From Candidatus Rhodoferax randersensis (GTDB lineage: Bacteria > Pseudomonadota > Gammaproteobacteria > Burkholderiales > Burkholderiaceae_C), in assembly GCA_016718155.1 (NCBI GenBank), contig JADKEH010000026.1, positions 1 through 60,196 of the forward strand: 60,196 bases of DNA, in the 5' to 3' direction. Shown piece by piece: positions 34,518-44,021 of this stretch. The notes below the pieces were generated by a model. The model was not told the origin of the DNA. It ran no database searches and saw only the letters and a list, made by a program, of their open reading frames with translations. The stretch's first letter is position 1; each line of letters starts with the position of its first letter. A program made the translations under genes and the position numbers.

Positions 34518-35744
34518 ATGCAGCAACTGATCGTGGCCGCGCTGCTGAGCGCAGCGACCGCATCGTGCCTGGCCCAGTGGGAGACCAGCGGCCAGCTGCG
34601 GGCGCAGTGGGATGTGGCACGCGCTGCTGACCGGGGGCCGCTGGCCACGGCCAACGCGATGGTGCCGGGTATCGCGCCGCTGGCAAGCGGCGGCGCCACC
34701 GTGCAGACTGAGCTGCACGCCAGCCGGCCGGGCTTCAATGCCGTGCTGACGCTTGAGAGCAAACACCCACAAGGCCGCGCCACCACCAACCGGGCCTGGG
34801 TCAACGAGTTGGTGGCCTCGCACGACGCGGGGGCCTGGCAGTTTGCCGCCGGCAAGAAGGTACTGGCCTGGGACGTGGGTTATGGCTTTCGGCCCAACGA
34901 CATGGTGCAGCAGGAAGAGCGTCGCACCTTTGCCAGCAGCGCCGCGCCGGGGCGTCCGTTGCTGGTGGCCGAGCACTTCAATGCCGACACCGCCTGGTCC
35001 CTGGTCTGGGTCAACCCGACGGCCGAGCGCGAGCGCCTGGGCGCGCAGGAGCCCGCGCTGGCGGCGCGCGTCTACCGGCGCGATGGTGCGCTGGACTGGC
35101 ACGGTTTTGCCCGCGTCGGCGCCCACACCGGTGCCGGGCTGGGTGCTGCCGTGGCATGGGTGGCCACCGACGCACTGGAGCTGCATGGCTCGTGGCGCTA
35201 CCAGCGGCGGGTCGACACGCGCGGCATGGCAGCGTCCAATGCGCTGTGGACCAGCGACCCCTGGCAGGCCAGCTCGGTGGACCATGTTCAGCAACTGCTG
35301 GTGGGGGGCACCTGGACCCACGCCAGCCAGCTCAGTGTCACGGCCGAGGCCTGGTGGGATGGCGCGGCCCTGTCGGACGCGCAGTGGCGCGACTGGGGTC
35401 AGCGCAACCAGCACCTGGCTGCGCTGCAGGGCAAGGGACCACCCGGCAGTGCCATTGCCGGCAACCTGGTCTGGCAGGCCGACGCGTTTGGCGCGGCGTC
35501 AAACTTGCGTCGCGGCAATGTGTTCTTGCGCCTGTCCTGGCAAAGCGGTGCCTGGCAGCCGGCCTTGGACGTGCTCTACACGCCCGCTGACGGGGGGCGC
35601 CTGCTGACCGCTTCGCTGCAGTGGCAGGGTGATCGCGTGTCGGTGCAGGGCGGTGTCAGGGCCTCGGCCGGGCCGCGCACGGCCGTGCTGCGGCAATTGC
35701 CCAACCACGTGCAGCAATACGTCAATGTGACGTGGGCCTTCTGA
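34518..35744 (+). CDS. Outer-membrane beta-barrel protein of the export operon
   Basis: 408 residues with a signal peptide (MQQLIVAALLSAATASCLAQ) ending near Ala19-Gln20. The body alternates polar and hydrophobic residues, with many Trp/Tyr/Phe, and ends in VNVTWAF with a terminal Phe, typical of outer-membrane barrels recognised by BAM. No specific family recognised. It is three bases after the LolA-fold gene and closes the operon, so it is probably the outer-membrane component or cargo of the ABC/LolA-like system. Confidence 0.72.
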   Translation: MQQLIVAALLSAATASCLAQWETSGQLRAQWDVARAADRGPLATANAMVPGIAPLASGGATVQTELHASRPGFNAVLTLESKHPQGRATTNRAWVNELVASHDAGAWQFAAGKKVLAWDVGYGFRPNDMVQQEERRTFASSAAPGRPLLVAEHFNADTAWSLVWVNPTAERERLGAQEPALAARVYRRDGALDWHGFARVGAHTGAGLGAAVAWVATDALELHGSWRYQRRVDTRGMAASNALWTSDPWQASSVDHVQQLLVGGTWTHASQLSVTAEAWWDGAALSDAQWRDWGQRNQHLAALQGKGPPGSAIAGNLVWQADAFGAASNLRRGNVFLRLSWQSGAWQPALDVLYTPADGGRLLTASLQWQGDRVSVQGGVRASAGPRTAVLRQLPNHVQQYVNVTWAF

Positions 35745-35754
35745 AACCTTGGGG

Positions 35755-36342
35755 TCAGCTCAGAGCTGCCGCGAACGCGTTGATGGCGTCGATGTCGGGC
35801 GCCAGGCTGGTGAAGGCGATGCTCTCGCGCTGCAGGATCTGGCGCAGGGCGTGGTCCACGGCGATGGCCTGGGCCTCGTCCTGGAAGCGGCCGGTATGCG
35901 CGTAGCGCTTGTCGCCGCGCTCGACCAGCACGTTGATGTTGTCGTGCTGCCCGTACCACTCCAGAATGCGCGTGCGGGTCTTGGCGACGTCGCAGATGTT
36001 GTCCTCGTAGTGCTCGTTGTAGTACAGCAACTGCGGCAGCGAACACTCGGTCACGAGGTACTGCACCTGGCCGTCGAGCAGTTGCAGCATCTCGAACTGA
36101 CGCTGGGCAATGCTGTACTGGTTCTTGAGGGCCTCGAAGTCCTGTTGCCACACCAGCGACTTGGCGAAGTCGGGGATGGTCTCGACCGTCTTGTTGCGCA
36201 GACTGAGGTTAAGGATGATTGCAGATGAGAACAGTGACTTGTCGCATCCCGGCCCGCCAATGATGTTGATCACCTTGGTGGGGTAGAGCCGCATCTTGTT
36301 CTCGGGCAGATGCTGGCTCACGGTGGTGTAGATGATGGTCAT
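35755..36342 (-). CDS. P-loop ATP-binding protein of unknown function
   Basis: 195 residues from the ATG at 36342, with GGAGC about eight bases upstream. A Walker A-like loop is GGPGCDKSLFSS, with Asp in place of the usual Gly before Lys-Ser. It resembles AAA_28-type nucleotide-binding proteins but the family is not certain. It is the last gene of the CheA-type signalling operon, 111 bases after the GGDEF gene, so a link to that pathway is possible. Confidence 0.65.
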   Translation of the reverse strand: MTIIYTTVSQHLPENKMRLYPTKVINIIGGPGCDKSLFSSAIILNLSLRNKTVETIPDFAKSLVWQQDFEALKNQYSIAQRQFEMLQLLDGQVQYLVTECSLPQLLYYNEHYEDNICDVAKTRTRILEWYGQHDNINVLVERGDKRYAHTGRFQDEAQAIAVDHALRQILQRESIAFTSLAPDIDAINAFAAALS

Positions 36343-36453
36343 GGCTGCAGCTCCGGTCGGGTTGGCATCGATCCCCGATGGTAGTGGCAGCCCGCGCGGG
36401 AGGCAAGCAGGGCGGACAGCAGGGAGGACGACATGCCAGGCGCCTGCATGGGT

Positions 36454-37395
36454 TCAGCCTGCGCACACCTGGTTGCGTCCGCCGTGCTTGGCGCGATACA
36501 GCGCGCCGTCGGCGCGCCGGATGATGTCCTGCGGCGAATCACCCGGCTGGTATTCGGACACTCCGAAGCAGCAGGTCTTGTGTCCGACCACCGCAAACTC
36601 GTGTTGCTCAATCATGCCGCGGATGCTCTGCGCCACGGTGCAGGCGCCAGCCAGACTGGTGTCGGGGCACAGGATCATGAATTCCTCACCGCCCCAGCGG
36701 CCTACTGTGTCCACCTGGCGCACGCCCTGCTGTAGCATGCCCGCGATCGCCACCAGCAACTGGTCGCCGAGCAGATGCCCGTGGGTGTCGTTCACCTGCT
36801 TGAACTTGTCGATGTCGGCCAGAATCAAGGCCATGGGCGACCCGGTACGCTGCGCGCGCAGGCACTCCTGTGACAGCACCTCGTCGAGCTTCCTGCGGTT
36901 GAACAGCCCGGTCAAGGTGTCGGTGACCATCAGGTTCTCAAGCAGCTGATTCTTGAAGGTCAGCTCGGCATGGGCCTCGGCCAGACTGTTCTGCATCTGT
37001 TTGACCTGGCTGATGTCGGTGGCGATCGAATACATCGCGGTGCGGCCATCGGACAGGGTGAGCGTGCCCTCCTGGAGCTGAAACCAGCAGTCCTCCACCT
37101 CATTGAAGCGCTCGGAGGTGAGAACCCGGCCGTTGGGCTGACCATTGGCATCAAGCAATTCCCCGATGGGGCACGTCAGACAGGGACGCTCCGACTGGTA
37201 AATCAGTTCGTGGCACTTGACCGACCCTTGCGCCGGGCCCGCCTCCTGAACATGGTTGGCATGGATGACCTCACGCGACAGCACGTCGATGACATAGAAG
37301 CGGAAGTGGGCGAGGTCGAGAATGCTCGACATCGTCTGCTGCTCGAACACGCCGCGAGGGCGAGCTGGCCCGGTCAAAGCGGTCTGGTCGGTCAT
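36454..37395 (-). CDS. PAS-GGDEF diguanylate cyclase
   Basis: 313 residues. The C-terminal GGDEF domain (about 150-310) has an intact GGEEF active site in RWGGEEFM and an RxxD inhibitory site (RQVD) five residues before it. The N-terminal PAS-like domain (about 20-130) contains CHELIYQSERPCLTCPIG, a cysteine cluster seen in some sensory PAS domains. The predicted product is c-di-GMP. It is 28 bases after the CheY gene in the same operon, which suggests output of the CheA-type kinase through c-di-GMP. Confidence 0.92.
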   Translation of the reverse strand: MTDQTALTGPARPRGVFEQQTMSSILDLAHFRFYVIDVLSREVIHANHVQEAGPAQGSVKCHELIYQSERPCLTCPIGELLDANGQPNGRVLTSERFNEVEDCWFQLQEGTLTLSDGRTAMYSIATDISQVKQMQNSLAEAHAELTFKNQLLENLMVTDTLTGLFNRRKLDEVLSQECLRAQRTGSPMALILADIDKFKQVNDTHGHLLGDQLLVAIAGMLQQGVRQVDTVGRWGGEEFMILCPDTSLAGACTVAQSIRGMIEQHEFAVVGHKTCCFGVSEYQPGDSPQDIIRRADGALYRAKHGGRNQVCAG

Positions 37396-37423
37396 CAGGC
37401 GTGCGCGGTTGAAGGGCGGCTAT

Positions 37424-37867
37424 TCAGATCGGGTCCGCCGCGGCGCCGGCTGGCTGGACTACCTCGCCCTGCGCTGGCGCGAGCTTGTCTTTGAGCACAA
37501 CCCTTTGGCAGGCCTTCTGGATGGCTTCGCTGACTTTCTTGCCGTCAAAGGGCTTGAGCACGTAGCCCTTGGCGCCTGCCTTCAGGGCTTCGAGCACCAT
37601 TCTTTCCTGGCCGTGCGAGGTGACCATGACGATCTTGGCATCGGGGAACTCGCTCACGATGCGCCGGGTGGCCTCGATGCCGTCCATGTCCGGCATGGTG
37701 ATGTCCATGGTCACGACGTCCGGCCGACTGGCCCGGTAGGCGGCGATGGCCTCCGTGCCAGTGGCAGCGGTCTTGACGACCTTGTAGCCCAGCAGTTCGA
37801 CCATCATGGTCAGCTTGCGGGAGATGATGGGCGAGTCGTCAACGATCAAGACCTTTAGCGAATCCAT
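37424..37867 (-). CDS. CheY-like single-domain response regulator
   Basis: 147 residues from the ATG at 37867 (MDSLKVLIVDDSPIISRK). Asp10/Asp11 and the phospho-acceptor Asp55 (VVTMDITMPDMDG) are present, with Lys in VLKPFDGKK. A longer frame to 37912 runs into CheX and is not needed. The C-terminal 25 residues are an alanine/valine-rich tail without a known output domain. It is seven bases after the cheX gene. Confidence 0.92.
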   Translation of the reverse strand: MDSLKVLIVDDSPIISRKLTMMVELLGYKVVKTAATGTEAIAAYRASRPDVVTMDITMPDMDGIEATRRIVSEFPDAKIVMVTSHGQERMVLEALKAGAKGYVLKPFDGKKVSEAIQKACQRVVLKDKLAPAQGEVVQPAGAAADPI

Positions 37868-37874
37868 GGTTTCC

Positions 37875-38405
37875 TCACTTTGCGTAATCCAGATTGGCAT
37901 TGAACAGTTCACGCGGTCCGACGAGGCTGATCGTCATGGAGCCGAATTTGGTGTGCAGCGTCTGGGTGTAGAACATTGAATTCTTCATGCGTCGAATGGT
38001 CTTGGTGTGGTCCAGAACAATCGGCGGCGTCATGGAGATGATTTGCTGGCCCAGCTTCTGGAGGTCCATCGTACAGTTTCCGAGGATGGTGTTGACCACC
38101 TCGCCGGCGGTCGCCTCGCGGTACATCTGGACCTCGTCGGGCTGCACGTCCAGGTCATCGGTCATGCGCTGGTAGAGGGTGTTGATCAGCCCTTCATCAA
38201 AACTGAAGGCGATCAGCAGGTTGATGCCCCCGCCCATGCCGATGATGGCCGTCATGTCCAGCAGCGTGAGCGAATCCAGATCGCCGGCGCCGCAATCCAC
38301 CTCGTCAACGCTGACCTTGAATTCGCTGTCGAAATAGCCGCGCGTCCTGGCGATGGCGGACTGCATCACCTGTTCGACTTCATCCAGCACTCGGGTACTG
38401 CTCAT
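37875..38405 (-). CDS. cheX: CheX-like CheY-P phosphatase
   Basis: 176 residues. The conserved active-site helix reads TAGEVVNTILGN, the ExxN pattern of CheX/CheC phosphatases, and the core IGMGGGINLLIAFSFDEG is typical of the fold. It should hydrolyse phospho-CheY, here the adjacent regulator. It overlaps the CheA-type kinase gene by four bases and precedes cheY. Confidence 0.9.
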   Translation of the reverse strand: MSSTRVLDEVEQVMQSAIARTRGYFDSEFKVSVDEVDCGAGDLDSLTLLDMTAIIGMGGGINLLIAFSFDEGLINTLYQRMTDDLDVQPDEVQMYREATAGEVVNTILGNCTMDLQKLGQQIISMTPPIVLDHTKTIRRMKNSMFYTQTLHTKFGSMTISLVGPRELFNANLDYAK

Positions 38406-41104
38406 GGTTGCACCTCTTCGTTTGATTGGTCTTGCCGCAATGGCAGGGTAAACAGGAACCGTGTGCCTTGCCCGGCCACGGTCTCGACCGTCACCTGGCC
38501 ACCCAGGTTGCGGGTTTCGGTGAGCACCACGGCCAGACCCACGCCACGGCCCGCCAGCGTGCTGACGTTGTGCTGCGTGCTGACGTTGTCCCGAAAGATC
38601 AAGCGGGCGATGTCGTCGTCGGACACCTGGTGCACCTGCGTGGCGTCATGGATGCCGGCCGCCACCGCCCGCAGCCGCAGGGCGTCGAGGTCGATGCCCC
38701 GGCCGTCGTCGGCCACGCTCAGCCGGATGGTGTCGCCGTCCAGCTCGACGCTGCACTTGATCTTGCCGACCTCGTCCTTCTCCGCCTCCCAGCGGCCCTC
38801 GGGTGACTCGATGCCATGCGCCACCGCGTTGACGAAGACATGCACCAAAGACCGCAAGAACGGGCGGTAGGCCGCGGGGTCGATCCAGACATCCGTGTTG
38901 GCGTGCACTTCGATCGGCGCCACGTCCTTCTCCAGGCGTTGCGCGGCCTGCGTGACCAGGCGGTCAAAGCCGAGCAGCACTTCACGCAAGGACACTTTGC
39001 GCAGCGTGCCCAACGTCTTTAGCAAGGTCTGCGTGTTGGCGTTTGCGGTGTCGATCGGCTCGCCGCGCAGCAGGCGGGCCGCCAGTTCTTCCAGTTGCCT
39101 GGCCTGCGGCTCGGACAGCACGAAAGTCTCGCCATGCACCAGGAATTCTTCGCCCAGTGCGTCCGACAGCAGCGCCAGGTCGGCGTTGAATGCTGTTCGC
39201 AGGGTTTCGGTGGCAACCACATCCGAGAGTTGGCCGGCAGTCAGTGTGTCGCCCAGCGCCAGCAGGCCCGACACGCGGCTCTCGGTGTCGTGCAGCGCGG
39301 CGGGCACCGTCGGAAAGCTGAACTGGTTGAGCAAGCCCTTGTAGGTATGAATCTCGCGGTACAGCTCTTTGGCCATCGTCTGCGGCGCCGTGCCGCGCTG
39401 TAGCAGTCGCGGTAGACCTTGCGTGAGGAACTCAAGAAAACCATCCACGGTTTCGAAGAAGTTGCGGCTGTCCGACACCGCCTTGACAATCAGTTCGAGC
39501 CGGTGGCGCTCGCGCTCCAGCAAGGCCGCCATGCGGCGCTCGGCCGTGATGTCGGTCAGCACCAGCATGAACTGGTCGTTGTCGAGGACTTTGTATTCGG
39601 CCTTCAGGATCACTTGGACGCGCTCGATCTCGGTTGGCAGCAAGGACAGCATGGACTCCCGAATGTCCGGATCGGCTTCGTCCAGCACCGAGGGGATGAT
39701 CGTGCGCAGCAGCTCGGCCTTCTCGTCGTGGTCGCCAAACAGCAACTGTGCCACATCCCTCCCGCTGGGGAAATGGCCCAGCATGGTCTCGCACGCCCGG
39801 CTGCACTCGGCCTGCACCACGAGGTCCCGCCCGAACGAGAGAAAACCCTGGCCGGAGTTGTCAAGCAGGCTGGCAACCTGCTCCCGGCGGACTTCCGCCA
39901 CTTCCTTGGAATGAAGCAGCTCGGCTTCGATCAGCTTGCGTTCGGTGATGTCCAGGTAGCTGGTGACAAAGCCGCCGCTGGGGATCGGTGTGCCCCGGAT
40001 TTCAAGCCACCGCCCGTTGGGCCGCGCGCGCTCGATGCGGTGCGCCTGGAAGTTGTGGGCGCGTGCGATGCTGGTGCGCACCTGTTCTTCCGGGTCGCCA
40101 GGGCCGTATTCCCCCCGGTTGACGTTGAAGCGAACCAGGTCCTCGAAGTCGACCCAGCCCTTGGTGAACAGGGATTGTGGAAAATCGAGCAACTCCAGGA
40201 ACTGCTCGTTGTAGGTGGTGAAGCGCAGATCGGTGTCGCACAGGGAAATGGCGCCGGGAAAATTGTCGATCACAGTCTTCATCACGTCGCGCTGGCGTGT
40301 CAATTGTTCTTCGGAAATTTTCTGTTCCGTGATGTCCATGTAGGTGGTGACGAACCCTGACACCTCGCCGCCGGAGCGGAACGGGAATCCTTCCACCATC
40401 ACGGTGCGTCCACCCGGCAATTGCCGCTCGAAGCGGTGCGGCAGGAACTGGCGTGCACGCGCCACAATCGCCTGCACCTGCTCCTCGGGGTCGCCCGGCC
40501 CGTAGTCACCGCGGACCGCGTTGAGGCGGATCATGTCATCGAAGGCGGCGTTGCGATACAGCAGGCGTTGCGGGATGTCCAGGATTTCGTGCATGCGCTG
40601 GTTCCACAAAATCAGTTTGAGGTCCTTGTCGACCACGCTGACCCCCTGCGGTAGCGCATCAAGCAGGGCCTGCAACTGGGTGATGACCGTCTCGTGTTCG
40701 ACCTCGCGGTGTTTTTCTGGCGTGATGTCCTGAAAAGTGCCGGCATAGCCTGCCGTGCCGGCTTCAAGTTCGATCGGCGCGCCGCGCACCACCACGTGCG
40801 CGTGGTGGCCGTTGACGTTGGCCAATTTGAGCTGGATGTTGAGCGCCATTTTGTTGGCGCTGGCCTGGTCGAGTGCCTGCTGCAAGCGCTTGCGCTCGGT
40901 CTCGCCCAGCGCGTCGAGGACGGTCCGGCGTGAGGCGGACGCGGCACCGGCGATCGAAGCCAGCAGGTCAATGGAGGCGTCGGGTAGCGTCATTGCCCGT
41001 CGTGTGGGATCGTATTCCCAGTAGCCGACCCGCCCGACGCGCTGGATGAAATCCAGTTGCCGACGCTCCGAGCATTCGTAACAACTATCCGTTTTCACGC
41101 GCAT
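38402..41104 (-). CDS. Multi-PAS CheA-type histidine kinase with an Hpt-like phosphotransfer domain
   Basis: 900 residues, apparently soluble (no membrane helix or signal peptide). Four PAS domains are predicted at about 25-120, 145-265, 275-385 and 400-510. Next comes an Hpt-like helix with H586 in REIHTYKGLLNQF, resembling HxxKG of CheA P1. The ATPase domain (about 745-890) is CheA-type: FVNAVAHGIES, VADDGRGID, LIFRDNVST and GRGVGLAVV. There is no CheW-like P5 domain. It is the first gene of the operon; the start at 41104 gives MRVKTDSCYECSER. Confidence 0.88.
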   Translation of the reverse strand: MRVKTDSCYECSERRQLDFIQRVGRVGYWEYDPTRRAMTLPDASIDLLASIAGAASASRRTVLDALGETERKRLQQALDQASANKMALNIQLKLANVNGHHAHVVVRGAPIELEAGTAGYAGTFQDITPEKHREVEHETVITQLQALLDALPQGVSVVDKDLKLILWNQRMHEILDIPQRLLYRNAAFDDMIRLNAVRGDYGPGDPEEQVQAIVARARQFLPHRFERQLPGGRTVMVEGFPFRSGGEVSGFVTTYMDITEQKISEEQLTRQRDVMKTVIDNFPGAISLCDTDLRFTTYNEQFLELLDFPQSLFTKGWVDFEDLVRFNVNRGEYGPGDPEEQVRTSIARAHNFQAHRIERARPNGRWLEIRGTPIPSGGFVTSYLDITERKLIEAELLHSKEVAEVRREQVASLLDNSGQGFLSFGRDLVVQAECSRACETMLGHFPSGRDVAQLLFGDHDEKAELLRTIIPSVLDEADPDIRESMLSLLPTEIERVQVILKAEYKVLDNDQFMLVLTDITAERRMAALLERERHRLELIVKAVSDSRNFFETVDGFLEFLTQGLPRLLQRGTAPQTMAKELYREIHTYKGLLNQFSFPTVPAALHDTESRVSGLLALGDTLTAGQLSDVVATETLRTAFNADLALLSDALGEEFLVHGETFVLSEPQARQLEELAARLLRGEPIDTANANTQTLLKTLGTLRKVSLREVLLGFDRLVTQAAQRLEKDVAPIEVHANTDVWIDPAAYRPFLRSLVHVFVNAVAHGIESPEGRWEAEKDEVGKIKCSVELDGDTIRLSVADDGRGIDLDALRLRAVAAGIHDATQVHQVSDDDIARLIFRDNVSTQHNVSTLAGRGVGLAVVLTETRNLGGQVTVETVAGQGTRFLFTLPLRQDQSNEEVQP

Positions 41105-41331
41105 TCTCCGAAGTGGGCGGGAACCTTGCTGCGTTCACCGTCCGGTGTACCGCCTGCCATGGCGGATTGATGCAGTGGATTTGCCACAATAGTACGGCAG
41201 GAGTGTATCTGGCCGATAAAGACGACTCGGCGCACTCGTCGGTTGAGGCGGTTCGTGGACACCGGATTTTGGGACACAATCGGCTGGAAGTCGTCGTGCC
41301 GGTGCGAGCCGATGCGACGCAGAGCTGACTC

Positions 41332-41351
41332 GACGCGCCCTTGGGCGCGTC
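41332..41351 (+). other. Hairpin in the leader of the solute-binding histidine kinase gene
   Basis: GACGCGCC and GGCGCGTC form a perfect 8-bp stem with the loop CTTG. It ends six bases before the ribosome site AGGAGG (41358-41363) of the gene starting at 41370. No T-run follows; a role in mRNA stability or start-site access is only possible. Confidence 0.4.
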
Positions 41352-41369
41352 TGTTGCAGGAGGCAAGCA

Positions 41370-44021
41370 ATGCTAGATGGGTACTCGGCGTTATGGACGC
41401 GCAACCCCGGCCCGTTCGCAAGGCCCGCCGCGGCCCTGAGCTTGGTGTTGTGGCTGTCCCTGTCATTGCTGCTGTTTGCTGCCCCGACCTGGGCCCAGCA
41501 GAAGGTGCGAGTTGGCGTCTACCAAAACAGCCCAAAGGTGGCGCTGGCGGCTGACGGCAAGCCTGAGGGCGTCTTCATTGACCTGATGGATGCCATTGCC
41601 GAGAAGGAAGGCTGGCAGATCGAGTACGTCACCGGCACCTGGGCCGAAGGCCTGGCCCGGCTGGGAAAGGGCGAGCTTGACCTGATGCCCGACGTGGCGT
41701 TGACGCCCGAGCGCGAACAGCTGTACGCCTTCCATCGTGAGCCGGTGCTGGCCAGTTGGAACCAGGTCTACGCACGGCGTGGCGGTGGCGTGCGCTCCAT
41801 GCTGGACCTCCAAAGCAAACGGGTGGCGGTGGTGGAGGGGTCGGTGCAGCAAACGCTGTTTACGCAGATGGCGGAAGCCTTCAACTTGCCCGTCACGCTG
41901 TTGCCCTACCCGGACTATGACGCTGCCTTCGCGGCGGTGGCGCGCGCTCAGGCCGACGCGGTCATCACCAACCGCTTTTTTGGCGTGCGCAACGCGGGTA
42001 GGTACGGCCTGGAGGACACGGCCATCATTTTCAGCCCTTCCAAGTTGTTCTTTGCGGCGCCAAAAAAAGGCCACGACGCGATGCTGGCGGCGATTGACCG
42101 CCATCTGATTGAGTTCAAGAAATCCTCTGATTCGGTTTACTACCGCTCACTGCGGCGCTGGACGGTGGATGACGTGCGCGCGGCCACGCCGGCCTGGCTG
42201 GTGCCGGTGTTGGCGGGCGCGTTGGCCCTGCTCGTGGCGGGTGTGGCATGGGTGAGCCTGCTCAAGCGCCAGGTCGCCGCCAAGACGCGTGAGATCCGCC
42301 AACGCAATGAAGAAATTCTGGTGGTCAACCGCACGCTGCGGGCAACCGGCTCGCGCCGTGAACTCAGCGCCGTGCTCGATGAAGCCACCAAGGGCGCACT
42401 GGCTCTGACCGGCTTTGACGGCGGCGTGCTGTGCATTCGCGATGTCCAGTGCGGCCGGCTGCGGGTTGGCGCCCGCATGGATACACCGGCCGTGACCGAC
42501 CGCGCGGCCGACGGCGGGCCGTTGTGCGATACCGGTTGCCCGGCGATGTTGGAGACTGTGGCCAAGCAGCAGCACTACGCCCTGGTGGCCGCCGATGCGC
42601 CCGGCACGGTACCGGCGTGTGGCAACGTGCGCGACGCCACCGTGCGCTGGCATGCCTACTTTCCGCTGGCTGTGCAAGACCGCACCATTGGCGTGATGTG
42701 CCTGTTTTCGCGCAAGACCGATCCGCCGCCGGTGCAGTTGCTTGAGCTGGTGCAAGACCTCTGCGGCCCGGTCGCGCTGGCGATGGAAAACGCCAACCTG
42801 TACCAGCAGGCCCGGGAGCATGCGCAAGAGCTTGAGGCACGGGTGGCTGCGCGTACTGCGGAGATCGCCGAGCTAAGCGTCTTTCTGCAGGCCATCATCG
42901 ACCACATCGCTAATCCGATTTTCTACAAGGGGCCGGATCTGCGCTTTCGCGGTTGCAACAACGCCTACGAACAGGTCTTTGGGGTGGCCCGGACAGACTT
43001 CGTTGGCAAGACCGTGATGGAACTGTCCTACCTGCCGCTGCCCGACCGCCAGGCCTACCAACAGGAGGATACGAGCGTGTTGGCCTCGGGCAGCGTGCTG
43101 AGCCGCGAGGCGGCGATTCCGTTTGCGGATGGCCGGGTTCACCAGACCCTCTATTCAGTGAGCGGCTTTCGCGCGCCCGACGGCTCGCCTGCTGGCCTGG
43201 TGGGGGTGATCGTGGACATCACCCCAATGAAGGAAACGCAGGCGGCCCTGCGGGTGGCGATGGAGGCCGCCGAGGCGGCCGACCAGATCAAGTCTGCCTT
43301 TCTCGCCACCATGAGCCATGAGCTGCGCACTCCGCTGAATTCCATCATTGGCTTCACCGGCATTCTGTTGCAGGGGTTGGCCGGGCCGCTCAATGCCGAG
43401 CAGGGCAAGCAGCTTGGCATGGTGCGTGACAGCGCGCGCCACCTGCTGGCGCTGATCAACGATGTGCTGGACATCTCCAAGATCGAGGCCGGCGAGCTGC
43501 CGGTGGCCCGCGAGCCCTTCGATCTGGCGCGCTCCATCGACAAGGTGGCCGCCATAGCCGGGACGCTGGCCGACAAGAAGGGGCTCACGCTGGCCGTCAA
43601 GGTGGCGCCCGGCGTCGGCGCGATGGTGAGCGATGCCCGCCGGGTGGAGCAGGTGCTGCTCAATTTGCTGAGCAATGCCATCAAGTTCAGCGAGGCCGGA
43701 TCGGTCACGCTGCAGGCGGAGTTGGTGAGCGATTTTCGGCTTGACGCACAGCACGCGCCCGCGCCGGCGGTGCGCGTGAGCGTGGCGGACTGCGGCATTG
43801 GCATCAAACCCGAGGACATGGCGCTGCTGTTTGTGCCCTTTAGGCAGATCGACTCCGCGTTGTCGCGCAGGCATGAAGGCACCGGCCTGGGGTTGGCTAT
43901 TTGTCGCCGTCTGACCGACCTGATGGGCGGTACCATTACAGCCCAAAGCCAATGGGGCCAGGGCAGTGTCTTCACTGTGACCTTGCCGCTGCAGGCTCCT
44001 GCAGCCTCGGAGCAAGCATGA
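41370..44021 (+). CDS. Sensor histidine kinase: solute-binding domain, TM, GAF, PAS, HisKA, HATPase
   Basis: 883 residues with a strong ribosome site. A signal-anchor (about 18-42) leads to a periplasmic SBP_bac_3 domain (about 45-265, KVRVGVYQNSPKVAL and DLMPDVALTPER). A membrane helix follows (about 275-297). The cytoplasm holds a GAF domain (325-475), coiled coil, PAS domain (510-630), HisKA with H650 in TMSHELRTPLN, and HATPase (750-875, DCGIGI and GTGLGLAI). It should sense a small ligand in the periplasm. It overlaps the next regulator gene by four bases. Confidence 0.93.
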   Translation: MLDGYSALWTRNPGPFARPAAALSLVLWLSLSLLLFAAPTWAQQKVRVGVYQNSPKVALAADGKPEGVFIDLMDAIAEKEGWQIEYVTGTWAEGLARLGKGELDLMPDVALTPEREQLYAFHREPVLASWNQVYARRGGGVRSMLDLQSKRVAVVEGSVQQTLFTQMAEAFNLPVTLLPYPDYDAAFAAVARAQADAVITNRFFGVRNAGRYGLEDTAIIFSPSKLFFAAPKKGHDAMLAAIDRHLIEFKKSSDSVYYRSLRRWTVDDVRAATPAWLVPVLAGALALLVAGVAWVSLLKRQVAAKTREIRQRNEEILVVNRTLRATGSRRELSAVLDEATKGALALTGFDGGVLCIRDVQCGRLRVGARMDTPAVTDRAADGGPLCDTGCPAMLETVAKQQHYALVAADAPGTVPACGNVRDATVRWHAYFPLAVQDRTIGVMCLFSRKTDPPPVQLLELVQDLCGPVALAMENANLYQQAREHAQELEARVAARTAEIAELSVFLQAIIDHIANPIFYKGPDLRFRGCNNAYEQVFGVARTDFVGKTVMELSYLPLPDRQAYQQEDTSVLASGSVLSREAAIPFADGRVHQTLYSVSGFRAPDGSPAGLVGVIVDITPMKETQAALRVAMEAAEAADQIKSAFLATMSHELRTPLNSIIGFTGILLQGLAGPLNAEQGKQLGMVRDSARHLLALINDVLDISKIEAGELPVAREPFDLARSIDKVAAIAGTLADKKGLTLAVKVAPGVGAMVSDARRVEQVLLNLLSNAIKFSEAGSVTLQAELVSDFRLDAQHAPAPAVRVSVADCGIGIKPEDMALLFVPFRQIDSALSRRHEGTGLGLAICRRLTDLMGGTITAQSQWGQGSVFTVTLPLQAPAASEQA

